From NCBI GenBank assembly GCA_964546835.1, contig CAZJKW010000006.1, forward strand, positions 1-35,854: 35,854 bases of DNA. Reading direction: 5' to 3'. This document shows positions 15,931 to 23,851 of the stretch, one piece after another. Below the pieces are notes generated by a model. The model did not search any database and was not told the origin of the DNA. It was given only the letters and a program-made list of their open reading frames with translations. Numbering within the stretch: the first letter of the stretch is position 1; each line of letters begins with the position of its first letter. This stretch comes from JAHCHL01 sp964546835 (GTDB lineage: Bacteria > Armatimonadota > Fimbriimonadia > Fimbriimonadales > ATM1). Made by a program: the position numbers and the translations under genes.

Positions 15931-16233
15931 TTACCGCTGGTTCACTTCGACAGAATCAAAATTCCAACGACTGACCCATTCCACTGCCAGCCATTGCAAA
16001 AAAGCAACCACGACTACCCAGAAAAACAGAAATAGAATCGCTCTTAGCAATCGTCTGCCGACTTTTCTTGCGAAACGATTTTGTCTGTGCAGACTTCGAA
16101 CGGCAGAGTTACGAAACCGGCGCGGCAATGCGTTTATGGACCACTGCTGGAGTTTGCGAACAGCCGGCCTTCTTACCAACCACAGACATAACCACCAGAT
16201 TGAATCGGCGATTCGCCTTAAGTGGCTGAGCAA
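15931..16233 (-). CDS. Possible small basic membrane protein (100 aa)
   Basis: The predicted product is rich in Arg and Trp, with a weak hydrophobic stretch near residues 12-20 and a clear C-terminal membrane segment at about 64-88 (RAILFLFFWVVVVAFLQWL). I recognise no family. It starts with TTG 13 bases after the aquaporin stop, without a Shine-Dalgarno, and is followed by a terminator, so it could be the second gene of that transcript. The high Arg content may instead reflect a GC-rich non-coding 3' region read in one open frame. No other frame is open here. Confidence 0.45.
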   Translation of the reverse strand: MLSHLRRIADSIWWLCLWLVRRPAVRKLQQWSINALPRRFRNSAVRSLHRQNRFARKVGRRLLRAILFLFFWVVVVAFLQWLAVEWVSRWNFDSVEVNQR

Positions 16234-16246
16234 TGTGTCGACCGGG

Positions 16247-16978
16247 TCACTCGGTTATCGCTTCGTCCTTGGTTTCAAGAATGAATTTGTACAGGAATGA
16301 AGCGACGACTGCTCCCAAGATTGGGCCCACGAAATAAACCCATAGTTGTCCCAGTTGCCCGCTTACGACCGCGGGACCGAAGTACCGAGCCGGATTCATT
16401 GCCGCACCGGTCGTTTGTCCAGCAACCACTATTCCTGCGAAAACGGCCATTCCGATACAAAGCCCGAACATTTGACGGGCAGAGCGAGATTTGTCAATTC
16501 CGCATAGCAAAACGACCATCATGAGTACAAAAGTAATCGTCATTTCGACACCCAACGCTTTGACCGGACTTAATGAACCGTTAAAGTCAGGATCGCTGAC
16601 GAACCCGGGTGTACCCAAGTAAGGGCTTCCGTTTCGATACATTGAGAACATTCCGAGGATTGCAATTCCCCCGATGATTCCCCCAACTAATTGAAAGAAG
16701 ATATACGTCCATGCCCTCTTGGACTCACATTTGCCGATTACCATCAGCCCAAACGTGATGGCAGGGTTAAGGTGTGCGCCGGAAATCCCGCCCGTTGAAT
16801 AAACAGCAAACATGACTGCCATTCCAGTAGCCAATGCCATCCCCAACATTCCTAAAGAAGCGCCGGTACCGCCGCCGTACTCCGGGCTTTTCAAAAATGC
16901 ATCCATACAAACGACCGCACCTGCAAAAAAAGTAATGAAAAATGTGCCAATGGCTTCAGCAAATCCTGCGCGAAACAT
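16247..16978 (-). CDS. Aquaporin / MIP family channel
   Basis: This six-helix inner-membrane channel allows passive flow of water or small neutral solutes. In 243 residues both half-helix signatures are intact: HLNPAITF with NPA at 71-73, and AMNPARYFGP with NPA at 195-197 and the selectivity-filter Arg198. The region before the second NPA is short, and no glycerol-facilitator NPARD motif is present (it reads NPARYF). Both points favour a water-selective or AqpZ/plant-like member over GlpF; this is inference. A GGAGGGAAGG Shine-Dalgarno lies 5 bases before the ATG. Confidence 0.95.
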   Translation of the reverse strand: MFRAGFAEAIGTFFITFFAGAVVCMDAFLKSPEYGGGTGASLGMLGMALATGMAVMFAVYSTGGISGAHLNPAITFGLMVIGKCESKRAWTYIFFQLVGGIIGGIAILGMFSMYRNGSPYLGTPGFVSDPDFNGSLSPVKALGVEMTITFVLMMVVLLCGIDKSRSARQMFGLCIGMAVFAGIVVAGQTTGAAMNPARYFGPAVVSGQLGQLWVYFVGPILGAVVASFLYKFILETKDEAITE

Positions 16979-17123
16979 AGAATCCTTCCCTCCAAAATCG
17001 AATTATTACTGTATTACTGACGAAATTATTGCTAATTCGCCCTTCGGTTAGGCAAAATGCAACTTCCCTTTCTAACTACGACGTTATAAAGGTTCTAAGG
17101 ATTTTTTAAGGAAGGTTTAAAAC

Positions 17124-18041
17124 ATGGAGGCAACGTTGTCGTTTCAACCGAATAGACTCGTCATCGAGACAGGCCATCGGCTTGTCATTGAACATTTTTC
17201 AAGAATTCCAGGCCACCGCTTGGTGCTTCGTCCAGCGCGAAAGCGACTGTTTATCAAAGACCCTGAGATATCTTCTCTGTTTGTTGAGTTAAACAAGCCC
17301 GCTTTTGCCGCTCTTGTCAGAAATGACGACCCCTTGGCACGACCGGTTTTGGTTTTTGAGACAGATTCGATCAGCTCAGGAATCCGCGATTTGTATCGAA
17401 ACTATGAAATTCCGTTTGTTGAAGCCGACCAAACGGCCGGCAGAGGAATGTTTCGATTTGAACGACCGGGTTTTGCTGCCAAATTGACCTTTGACGATCG
17501 AGGTGCTGACCAAGCAGTTGAGTCTATTTTGAGATGGTCAGAGACCATGCCTTCACAAGGAAAAGGCAATCTCGTACGCAATGAAATCGAAGATGTGATT
17601 TCGCGAACCCTTAACGAACTTTCCGGAGAATTTGGAACGGTAGTCAATTATCACATTCCGTTTGGCTATGCCGCCGGCTATAGACCTGATCTTCCTCGGG
17701 TTACTGCTCGTCACACGATTGAAGCCGTTGTCTCGATTAGTCCTGAAGTCGATGCAGAAGCGCCGGTCATTCTTCCCATTCGAATTGAGACAGCCCAAGA
17801 AGTTGATCGAGAAGAAGAGGATGTTGAGCGAGACCAACTCGTAGCCGAGTTTGTTTGTAACGTGGGAATGCCGATGGTTGCCATTCAACAAAGCGGCCAG
17901 GAAGAGTTTCAGGTGACGTACAGCATGGATGAAGGCGACGAATCTCTGATAAACTTGAAAGACGAGTCCAAATGGAACGAAGTGTTGAAGAAGATTCTTT
18001 CAAACGCTCTCGAAACAACAGGAAGACTGGCTACCAAGTAA
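17124..18041 (+). CDS. Protein of unknown function, 305 residues
   Basis: I do not recognise this soluble protein with confidence. The N-terminus repeats a short motif (GHRLVIEH and GHRLVLRP at about residues 18 and 30). A PVLVFETDSISSGIRDLYRNYEIPFVEAD stretch (abridged) near 93-122 resembles the core of DUF2726/endonuclease-like proteins (E-x-D then a short helix and strand), but the match is weak. Residues 230-250 are very acidic (QEVDREEEDVERDQ). There is no signal peptide or membrane segment. AAGGAAGG lies 11 bases before the ATG and a terminator follows directly, so it is a monocistronic gene. Confidence 0.8.
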   Translation: MEATLSFQPNRLVIETGHRLVIEHFSRIPGHRLVLRPARKRLFIKDPEISSLFVELNKPAFAALVRNDDPLARPVLVFETDSISSGIRDLYRNYEIPFVEADQTAGRGMFRFERPGFAAKLTFDDRGADQAVESILRWSETMPSQGKGNLVRNEIEDVISRTLNELSGEFGTVVNYHIPFGYAAGYRPDLPRVTARHTIEAVVSISPEVDAEAPVILPIRIETAQEVDREEEDVERDQLVAEFVCNVGMPMVAIQQSGQEEFQVTYSMDEGDESLINLKDESKWNEVLKKILSNALETTGRLATK

Positions 18042-18044
18042 CTC

Positions 18045-18078
18045 AGATTTCTTGTTAAGTTCAACAAGAAATCTTTTT
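18045..18078 (+). terminator. Terminator of the 305-residue hypothetical gene
   Basis: AGATTTCTTGTT (18045-18056) and AACAAGAAATCT (18063-18074) form a perfect 12-bp stem with a 6-base loop followed by TTTT. It argues against using the TTG at 18077 as the amidase start. Confidence 0.9.
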
Positions 18079-18106
18079 GAACCGAAACTGTCTAAGGATG
18101 GACAGG

Positions 18107-19687
18107 ATGAGATTGATTTTTGCGGCGATTGTGCCATGGATGGCACTCAGCGCGGCAGGGGAACCTCCTTTGCCGGCTACGTTAACGCTTGCATCAAATC
18201 CGATTAGTTTGAGCAATCCCGCCGTCCGCCTTGGCGACGAACTTTTTGTTCCGGTCAATATGGCTGCAAAGTTCGGATGGCAAGCCCAAATTAACGGCTC
18301 TACTGCAAAAGTCCAAGTTAACGGTAGACCGGTGACAACATTTGTGCGCAAAATTTCGAATGAAAAATACTTGCCGGTCAGAACTATTTTGTCAAGCGTT
18401 GGCGGACTTTCAGAATGGACAGACAAGAAATCATTACGGGCTTTTTCCAAAATTGTAAGCATTGAAGTAACGAATAACTCTTTAGTCGTTAATGGGACAT
18501 TGCCGATGAATCGAAAGATCATCATCTTAAACAATCCTTCGCGAATTGCGATGGACTTGTACCCCGCTAAAATTGATTCGGCATCACCTTCCGTTACGGG
18601 ACCGGTTCGGTTTAGCCAGTTTGACAACCAAACTGTAAGAGTTGTTGCCCAGTTTTCGAATTCACCAAAACTCGAAAACGAACCAAGCAAACCACTTCAA
18701 CCCAAAGTCGCTTGGTCCGGTGCTGCACCCATATCAGCAAATGTTGTCGCTGAATCTGCTCCAAAGAATTTCAATATATTGGGCGCAACGATTGAAAAAG
18801 ATTCGGACGATGAGGGTTGTATTTGGCTTGCAACCAATGCGCGAGTGTCAAGTGACGCACGCTGTTATCGAGATAAAGACGGTACCTTTGTAATTAATTT
18901 TCCGGGTGGAACTTTGCCCGAAAAGACCAGTTTCGATTTGACCGGTAAATTGATTCAAAAAGGGACGTTTGAAACTCATACTAACGGTATTCGTTTGAGG
19001 CTACTTTTAAAAAGACCGATGAAAGTGAGGATTCAGCCGGAAAACGACGGCATGATGATTCTTCTTGAAAAACCGGCCGGAATCGGACCCCTCAAAGATC
19101 GAATCATTATTATTGATCCGGGCCACGGCGGGAATGACCCCGGTGCACATTTCGAATCTTCCACCGAAGGAAATCTAAGCGAAAAAGAAATTACGCTCGC
19201 GGTTAGTCAATATGTTTCTGAAATGCTGACTGAGTTAGGTGCTACTTCAATATTGACCCGAAACGAAGATTTATTCATTGGATTAAAAGAAAGACCCGCA
19301 ATTGCAGATAACACTGGCGGTCACTTTTTTGTAAGCATTCACGTTAATTCAAATCAAATTGCGAATAGTCGTTCGGGTCCAACGACTTATTTTCATAAAG
19401 AAAGCCCTGATTCAAGACTTTTAGCAGAGTGCATTCAGGCCGAATTAGTCAAAATGACCGGCTTATCCGACAACGGCGTAAGAAGCGATACCACGATCTA
19501 TGATAACGGGTTTGCAGTTTTGAGGCATGCAAACGTTCCGGCGGTCTTGGTTGAACTTTGCTACATTAATCACAATTCCGACCGCCAGTTGTTAAGGACC
19601 GAAGAATTTAGACGAAAACTTGCTGCTGCTATCGTCCAAGGAATAAAGGTGTATTTGGGTGACTCGAAAAAAGAAAAAACGCAATAG
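18107..19687 (+). CDS. N-acetylmuramoyl-L-alanine amidase (AMIN + Amidase_3)
   Basis: This secreted zinc amidase cuts the bond between muramic acid and the stem peptide of peptidoglycan. The order is signal peptide (to about residue 18), a copper-amine-oxidase-like N domain (about 25-110, VRLGDELFVPVNMAA...KYLPVRTIL), an AMIN-like domain (about 115-310), then the catalytic Amidase_3 domain (about 330-520). Zinc ligands are visible: His in DPGHGG, Glu in NLSEKEIT, His in SIHVN; the catalytic Glu is in VLVELCYINH. An in-frame TTG at 18077 lies inside the upstream terminator and ATG 18098 lacks spacing, so ATG 18107 was chosen. The GerMN gene overlaps its 3' end by 29 bases. Confidence 0.92.
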   Translation: MRLIFAAIVPWMALSAAGEPPLPATLTLASNPISLSNPAVRLGDELFVPVNMAAKFGWQAQINGSTAKVQVNGRPVTTFVRKISNEKYLPVRTILSSVGGLSEWTDKKSLRAFSKIVSIEVTNNSLVVNGTLPMNRKIIILNNPSRIAMDLYPAKIDSASPSVTGPVRFSQFDNQTVRVVAQFSNSPKLENEPSKPLQPKVAWSGAAPISANVVAESAPKNFNILGATIEKDSDDEGCIWLATNARVSSDARCYRDKDGTFVINFPGGTLPEKTSFDLTGKLIQKGTFETHTNGIRLRLLLKRPMKVRIQPENDGMMILLEKPAGIGPLKDRIIIIDPGHGGNDPGAHFESSTEGNLSEKEITLAVSQYVSEMLTELGATSILTRNEDLFIGLKERPAIADNTGGHFFVSIHVNSNQIANSRSGPTTYFHKESPDSRLLAECIQAELVKMTGLSDNGVRSDTTIYDNGFAVLRHANVPAVLVELCYINHNSDRQLLRTEEFRRKLAAAIVQGIKVYLGDSKKEKTQ

Positions 19688-20204
19688 TTCATTGCCTTGG
19701 ATTATTACTTTTTGTGTAATCGGCGTGGCTTCGCTTGCATGGTACGTTAAATCCGGCCCGGAAGAAATGAAATCTCCCGAAAATGCCGCTCCAATCATGA
19801 CTGTACAGCCCAATCCAACTGAAAAAAAACCGACCATTCAAGTTCCGGTTCCAAAAAATGACAATGGTAACGTTGTCTTTGAAATGAAACCAAAAGAAGC
19901 CGATATCGGAACGGATATCGTAGTTGAATCCGTCAACGCTTTTCTTAAGTCTTCAAAAATTGCAACGGAAGCAAAAGTAATCTCAGCAAAATATGAAGGT
20001 GATCATTTGATTTTGGATACAACGAAACTGTTTGACAGAGGATACGGAACCGACGACGAACACACTTTGTTTGACGGTATTGTAAAAGCAGTTTCCGCAA
20101 ATTCCAAGGTCAAAACTTTAGAGTTTCTGTCAAATGGAAGTCCTGTTAGTTCTTTGGGAAATATTGAGTTTAATGGCCCCATCAAAGTTCGTGAAGTCAA
20201 ATAG
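19659..20204 (+). CDS. GerMN-domain membrane-anchored protein
   Basis: The 181-residue product has a basic N-terminus, one transmembrane helix (about residues 12-30), a Pro-rich linker (about 35-70) and a C-terminal GerMN domain (about 80-175; VNAFLKSS, ILDTTKLFDRGYGTDDEHTLFDGIVKAV split here, VKTLEFLSNG). GerMN domains occur in spore germination and sporulation proteins but also in non-sporulating bacteria next to cell-wall amidases, as here. A role assisting peptidoglycan remodelling by the amidase is inference from overlap with that gene. GTG start inside the amidase reading frame. It ends one base from the convergent FecR-like gene, with no terminator between. Confidence 0.88.
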   Translation: MTRKKKKRNSSLPWIITFCVIGVASLAWYVKSGPEEMKSPENAAPIMTVQPNPTEKKPTIQVPVPKNDNGNVVFEMKPKEADIGTDIVVESVNAFLKSSKIATEAKVISAKYEGDHLILDTTKLFDRGYGTDDEHTLFDGIVKAVSANSKVKTLEFLSNGSPVSSLGNIEFNGPIKVREVK

Positions 20205-21095
20205 TTATGTTTTCCCGATGAATTTTTTTAACTCCGAAATCTTCATTGACAAATCAAGTTGCGCCTGCTTAGTCTTGGCGGCTTCATAACTCTTGAGCGC
20301 TGATTCGTAGATAGCGAACCTTTCATAAAGCTCACCCAACATGAGGTCGTATGTTGGATCATTGTTCGGTGCAATCGTTTGAAGTTTTATCAATTCCGCT
20401 TCCGCCGAGTTCAGTTCAGACATCTCGATTTCCGTTAATATCCGAATTGAGAATTGCTCAAAGCAATCGATTTCATCACCTTTCATTGCTGCAACAATGA
20501 CTCGGTGCCAAACTCCCGGCTTGATGAGTCCGCTTGGCACATTAAAGGATTTCGAGGTTTTTGAAACATCTTTTGAAATCAATTCTTCTTCGCCTTCAGC
20601 ACTGTTCTTTGAAACAATGATTCGATATGAATCGGCATCCGGATTGGTTTGCCACTGAATGACGTTAAGGCTTCGCAATCCGCCTTTTGGCCCTGCATGT
20701 AGTTCCTTGCCTCTGGAAACCCAGGCTGCTTGACGACTGATAGAGTTGCCGGCGACAATTGAACTTGATTTTTGTCCGATTCCAACCAAACTTATTGGCG
20801 CTTTACCGGATAAAAGGATTAACTTGTTTTCTGCAATTTTCACCTTTGATGGAACTTGCAATGCAAATCGTTTTCCAGAAGAAGTAAACCAAATGGTCGT
20901 TTTTGTATTGGGTGCAGTTTGAATTACATCATTAATTTGGATTTTTTCAAGCGCAGTCAACTTGCGTGGTTGATTTCCGGGACGGAATACCGTTGCTACT
21001 CCCGAAATCGTATGTGCCCGAGCGACAACTTTTGGAGGCGCACTTATTGCAAGTGCCGCTACCAAAATCAGAGCAAAAACAGCAACGTTTCTCAT
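20205..21095 (-). CDS. Exported FecR-domain-like protein with C-terminal repeat region
   Basis: A signal peptide (residues 1-18) precedes a FecR-like beta domain (about 25-130): AHTISGVATVFRPG, LEKIQINDVIQTAPNTKTTIWF and a 'SGKAPISLVG'-type stretch. A fibronectin-like region containing IQWQTNPDADSYRIIV follows (about 145-220), then a short helical tail with TPR-like spacing (about 225-296; DLMLGELYERFAIYESALKSYEAA, abridged). No sigma factor or TonB receptor is nearby, so it is not a classical FecR anti-sigma. It is the last gene of the leftward train, 9 bases after the CHASE2 cyclase. CHASE2 proteins and FecR-domain proteins are often neighbours, which suggests a functional pair. Confidence 0.8.
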   Translation of the reverse strand: MRNVAVFALILVAALAISAPPKVVARAHTISGVATVFRPGNQPRKLTALEKIQINDVIQTAPNTKTTIWFTSSGKRFALQVPSKVKIAENKLILLSGKAPISLVGIGQKSSSIVAGNSISRQAAWVSRGKELHAGPKGGLRSLNVIQWQTNPDADSYRIIVSKNSAEGEEELISKDVSKTSKSFNVPSGLIKPGVWHRVIVAAMKGDEIDCFEQFSIRILTEIEMSELNSAEAELIKLQTIAPNNDPTYDLMLGELYERFAIYESALKSYEAAKTKQAQLDLSMKISELKKFIGKT

Positions 21096-21104
21096 ATTCA
21101 GACC

Positions 21105-22790
21105 CTATGACTTTGTACCATAACAGTAAACAACGGTTCTTTCCTTCTTTCCGCGCAGATTTACTTCAAATGGGCCATGAGCCCCAGGACTTTTGGCAAG
21201 AAGTCGATACGTTGACTCGCTGATTACAACCGGAAATCCAAGTTGTTTTGACTCATCTTGGAGTCTCGCGGATGTGTTTACCGTATCTCCCATTGCTGTA
21301 AATTGATACCTTTCTTTGGAGCCCAAATTGCCAGTCAAAACTTCTCCGGTGTGAATGCCAATTCCAATCTGCCACGGTTCGCCTTGATGAGTTCCATTAA
21401 ACTTTTTCAAAGAATCAAGCATCTGTTCTGCACACCTAAGTGCAGATTGTGCGGAGTTTGGGAGTGCGACCGGTGCACCAAAAATAGCGAAAAATCCATC
21501 TCCCAAAAAAGAAAGCACCAATCCATTATTACGGTTGATATCATTGATAAACAACTCGAACAGTTGGTTAACTTGGTTAAACAATAAATGCGTTTCCATT
21601 TTTTCAGACTTGCTGGTAAATCCGCGAATATCCACAAACAAAACAGTTGAGTCGACAACTGCTGTCGGAATCTGCGATTGATTTGCAAGCAATTTATCTC
21701 GCACTTGTGGAGAAACAAGCGCACCGAAAACCGCCTCGACATTTGATTTGTCAATAGTGGTCCCGATTCCCTTTACACAATAGAGCAGTATCGGTGAAAA
21801 CAGAATGATTGCAATGGGACCCGCCATCGGAACCATGACATTTAGGTCATAGAGCATTAGCTGTCCCATAAGTGCAGTTAATCCAAGAACAACAATTAGA
21901 ATAATGAAATCTATTTTCCAGTTAAATGATAGCAAGCAAACGAATATGAGCCCAAAAACAAGTGTCCAGATGAACGACGCCCAAGAATCATAAACCGTTA
22001 ACTCTGCCTCGCTGGTAATCGTTGTCCAAGCCTCTGCTTGAATGATGACGCCCGGAACGTTTTCTGCAATTGGTGTTTTGTGATAATCTCCGGAACCACT
22101 GAAGGTCACTCCAAAAAATACGGTTTTGTCGTCAAAAGTGCTTGACGGGAAATTACCTTCCATGACATCGGATGCCGAAATTCGTTTAAACGGCTTGTTT
22201 GAGTAGTTGATCCAAACTACGATATCGGGGCCTCTGTTATCTGCCATTAATTTTACGAAGGAGTCGGTGTCTTTGCGCAGCACATACAAACGTCTGACGG
22301 CCCCACCCAACATTTCCGGAATATCTGTTGATCCAAATTTTGCGACGTTTTGCAATTCCTCAATTGGTGGCAAGTCGTCTTTTGATGCAATCACAATTTT
22401 GTCTGGATACTTGGCAATCGTTTCTGCCAAATCAAAGTTTGGCTGAGGTGCTTTAATGCCAAAATTGCTTTGTAGATATTCGTCTGTATTTGATGCGAAT
22501 ACAATGTCAATACCAATTTTGTTGGCTCCATCTTCAACGATTTTTTCAATGGTCTTGGCAATGTCGGATCCCCAAAAAATTGATGGTTTGCTCCACTTAT
22601 CAACCGTTTTATCATCTATTTCGACAATTATTGGGTCGCTATAAGTAATTAGTTCACCTCTTGCCTTAAATCTCAAATCTTGCGAGTAAAACTCCACATT
22701 CCAAAATGGACCTAAATAATAAAGTAACGCAATTACGACAACAACAATTGGTTTGAAGATTTTGACCAACTTTCTGGATACGAAGTTCAT
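21105..22790 (-). CDS. CHASE2-domain class III adenylate cyclase
   Basis: This membrane receptor has an N-terminal helix (about residues 11-29), an extracytoplasmic CHASE2 sensor (about 32-260; YSQDLRFKARGE, KIGIDIVF), three transmembrane helices (about 265-340) and a cytoplasmic class III cyclase domain (about 375-555). Both metal-binding Asp are present (FVDIRGFTS and FLGDGFFAIFG). The substrate region reads GSKERYQFTAMGDTVNTSARL (abridged), with Lys and Asp typical of ATP-specific enzymes, and the transition-state Asn/Arg pair is in VNTSAR. Cyclic AMP production is therefore likely. Its start overlaps the RtcA stop by ATGA and the FecR-like gene follows. Confidence 0.93.
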   Translation of the reverse strand: MNFVSRKLVKIFKPIVVVVIALLYYLGPFWNVEFYSQDLRFKARGELITYSDPIIVEIDDKTVDKWSKPSIFWGSDIAKTIEKIVEDGANKIGIDIVFASNTDEYLQSNFGIKAPQPNFDLAETIAKYPDKIVIASKDDLPPIEELQNVAKFGSTDIPEMLGGAVRRLYVLRKDTDSFVKLMADNRGPDIVVWINYSNKPFKRISASDVMEGNFPSSTFDDKTVFFGVTFSGSGDYHKTPIAENVPGVIIQAEAWTTITSEAELTVYDSWASFIWTLVFGLIFVCLLSFNWKIDFIILIVVLGLTALMGQLMLYDLNVMVPMAGPIAIILFSPILLYCVKGIGTTIDKSNVEAVFGALVSPQVRDKLLANQSQIPTAVVDSTVLFVDIRGFTSKSEKMETHLLFNQVNQLFELFINDINRNNGLVLSFLGDGFFAIFGAPVALPNSAQSALRCAEQMLDSLKKFNGTHQGEPWQIGIGIHTGEVLTGNLGSKERYQFTAMGDTVNTSARLQDESKQLGFPVVISESTYRLLAKSPGAHGPFEVNLRGKKERTVVYCYGTKS

Positions 22791-23851
22791 TTTGCAATCT
22801 GTACTGTACCGGGCTCGCCCTCTTGGCCAATAATGGTAATTCTTGCAGGCATAAACTGTTTAATCACCCACGCTGTTGTAGTTAATGTTGGAGTGACTTT
22901 CGAACACGTAAAATAAGACTCTTCTCTGGCTAAAACCGCCGGCAACAAAAGTTGATCGGCAAGAAACTCATCCACACCCGATTCTGAGTTTAGCCAGTGT
23001 ACAAAACTGCTAAGAGCATTTTCGACAACTTCTTCGATTGGGAGTCCACGCTCTCCAATTGCTTGTGATCCTCCAAAACCATTTTCAAAAACTCCACCAA
23101 AGGAAACACATGCTCCCGGAGAACTTGAACGATATTTTACAAAATCAACTTTTACGGTCATGGATTGTTCGGAACACTTTTGTTGGATTGCACGAATGCC
23201 GCGCAATCCAACCGATTCCGGTAGTTCGCTTGTGGCAATAACGGCACGCAAAGACAGTTGTTTTCCGCGTTTTCGGAAATCAAATCCGTTCAATTCACTA
23301 GGCTCAATTTCTAAAGAAACTTCTCCAACACTCTTTGGAGAGTAGCTGGCTGTTTCAATTGTTGGAAGTGCAAATACTCCTGCCGCGGCAAATGCTGGCA
23401 AAGCAACCAATCGAAAGTAGTCAAAACTCGGTGCATAGTGAACGTGCGTTCCTCCCTTGCATACAACTTGACTAATTGCACCGGAACGACAAAGCGGAAC
23501 CATTAACGATTGGAGAACTAATGTAGCACTGCCGGGGATTGCCGACTTGGAAAAAGAACTTAAGTCAATTCTTTCCTTGACAAATCCAATTGGCTTAGTT
23601 GGCGAAAATTTGAATTCTGATAATCCGAAAGCAGCATCATGAACAGCTTTGGTCGCTTTTGTTAACACATGGATAAGGCACATATCGACCGAGTTCAGGC
23701 CTTTCTTTTGCAGCGCACCTCTGACACCCTTCAATTGGAACGGTTGTCCGGTTAGAGCAGACATTATGGTTGCTGTTCGAACTATCGAGCCCCCACCCTC
23801 TCCGAAGGTTCCGTCAATTTCAATAAATGATTCTTTAACTGTTTGTCTCAT
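22787..23851 (-). CDS. RNA 3'-terminal phosphate cyclase-like protein (RtcA family), catalytic His absent
   Basis: The 354-residue protein has the RtcA fold signatures: IDGTFGEGGGSIVRTA near the N-terminus, CKGGTHVHYAPSFDYF, and FLADQLLLPAVLA late in the chain. RtcA converts RNA 3'-phosphates to 2',3'-cyclic phosphates through an adenylated histidine. At that position, in the usual T-x-H-x-x-T-N motif, this protein reads VTPTLTTTAWV, so the His is Thr322 (codon ACA at 22888-22886) and the Asn is Thr. It may be a non-catalytic RNA-binding homologue, as eukaryotic Rcl1 is. The frame is intact and conserved elsewhere, so it is not an ordinary pseudogene. It overlaps the CNNM gene by 17 bases and the cyclase gene by 4. 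No rtcB is nearby. Confidence 0.88.
   Translation of the reverse strand: MRQTVKESFIEIDGTFGEGGGSIVRTATIMSALTGQPFQLKGVRGALQKKGLNSVDMCLIHVLTKATKAVHDAAFGLSEFKFSPTKPIGFVKERIDLSSFSKSAIPGSATLVLQSLMVPLCRSGAISQVVCKGGTHVHYAPSFDYFRLVALPAFAAAGVFALPTIETASYSPKSVGEVSLEIEPSELNGFDFRKRGKQLSLRAVIATSELPESVGLRGIRAIQQKCSEQSMTVKVDFVKYRSSSPGACVSFGGVFENGFGGSQAIGERGLPIEEVVENALSSFVHWLNSESGVDEFLADQLLLPAVLAREESYFTCSKVTPTLTTTAWVIKQFMPARITIIGQEGEPGTVQIAK

Noticed and set aside
18077..18106. TTG at 18077 as amidase start
   Set aside because: It lies within the T-run of the upstream terminator; ATG 18107 gives a clean signal peptide.
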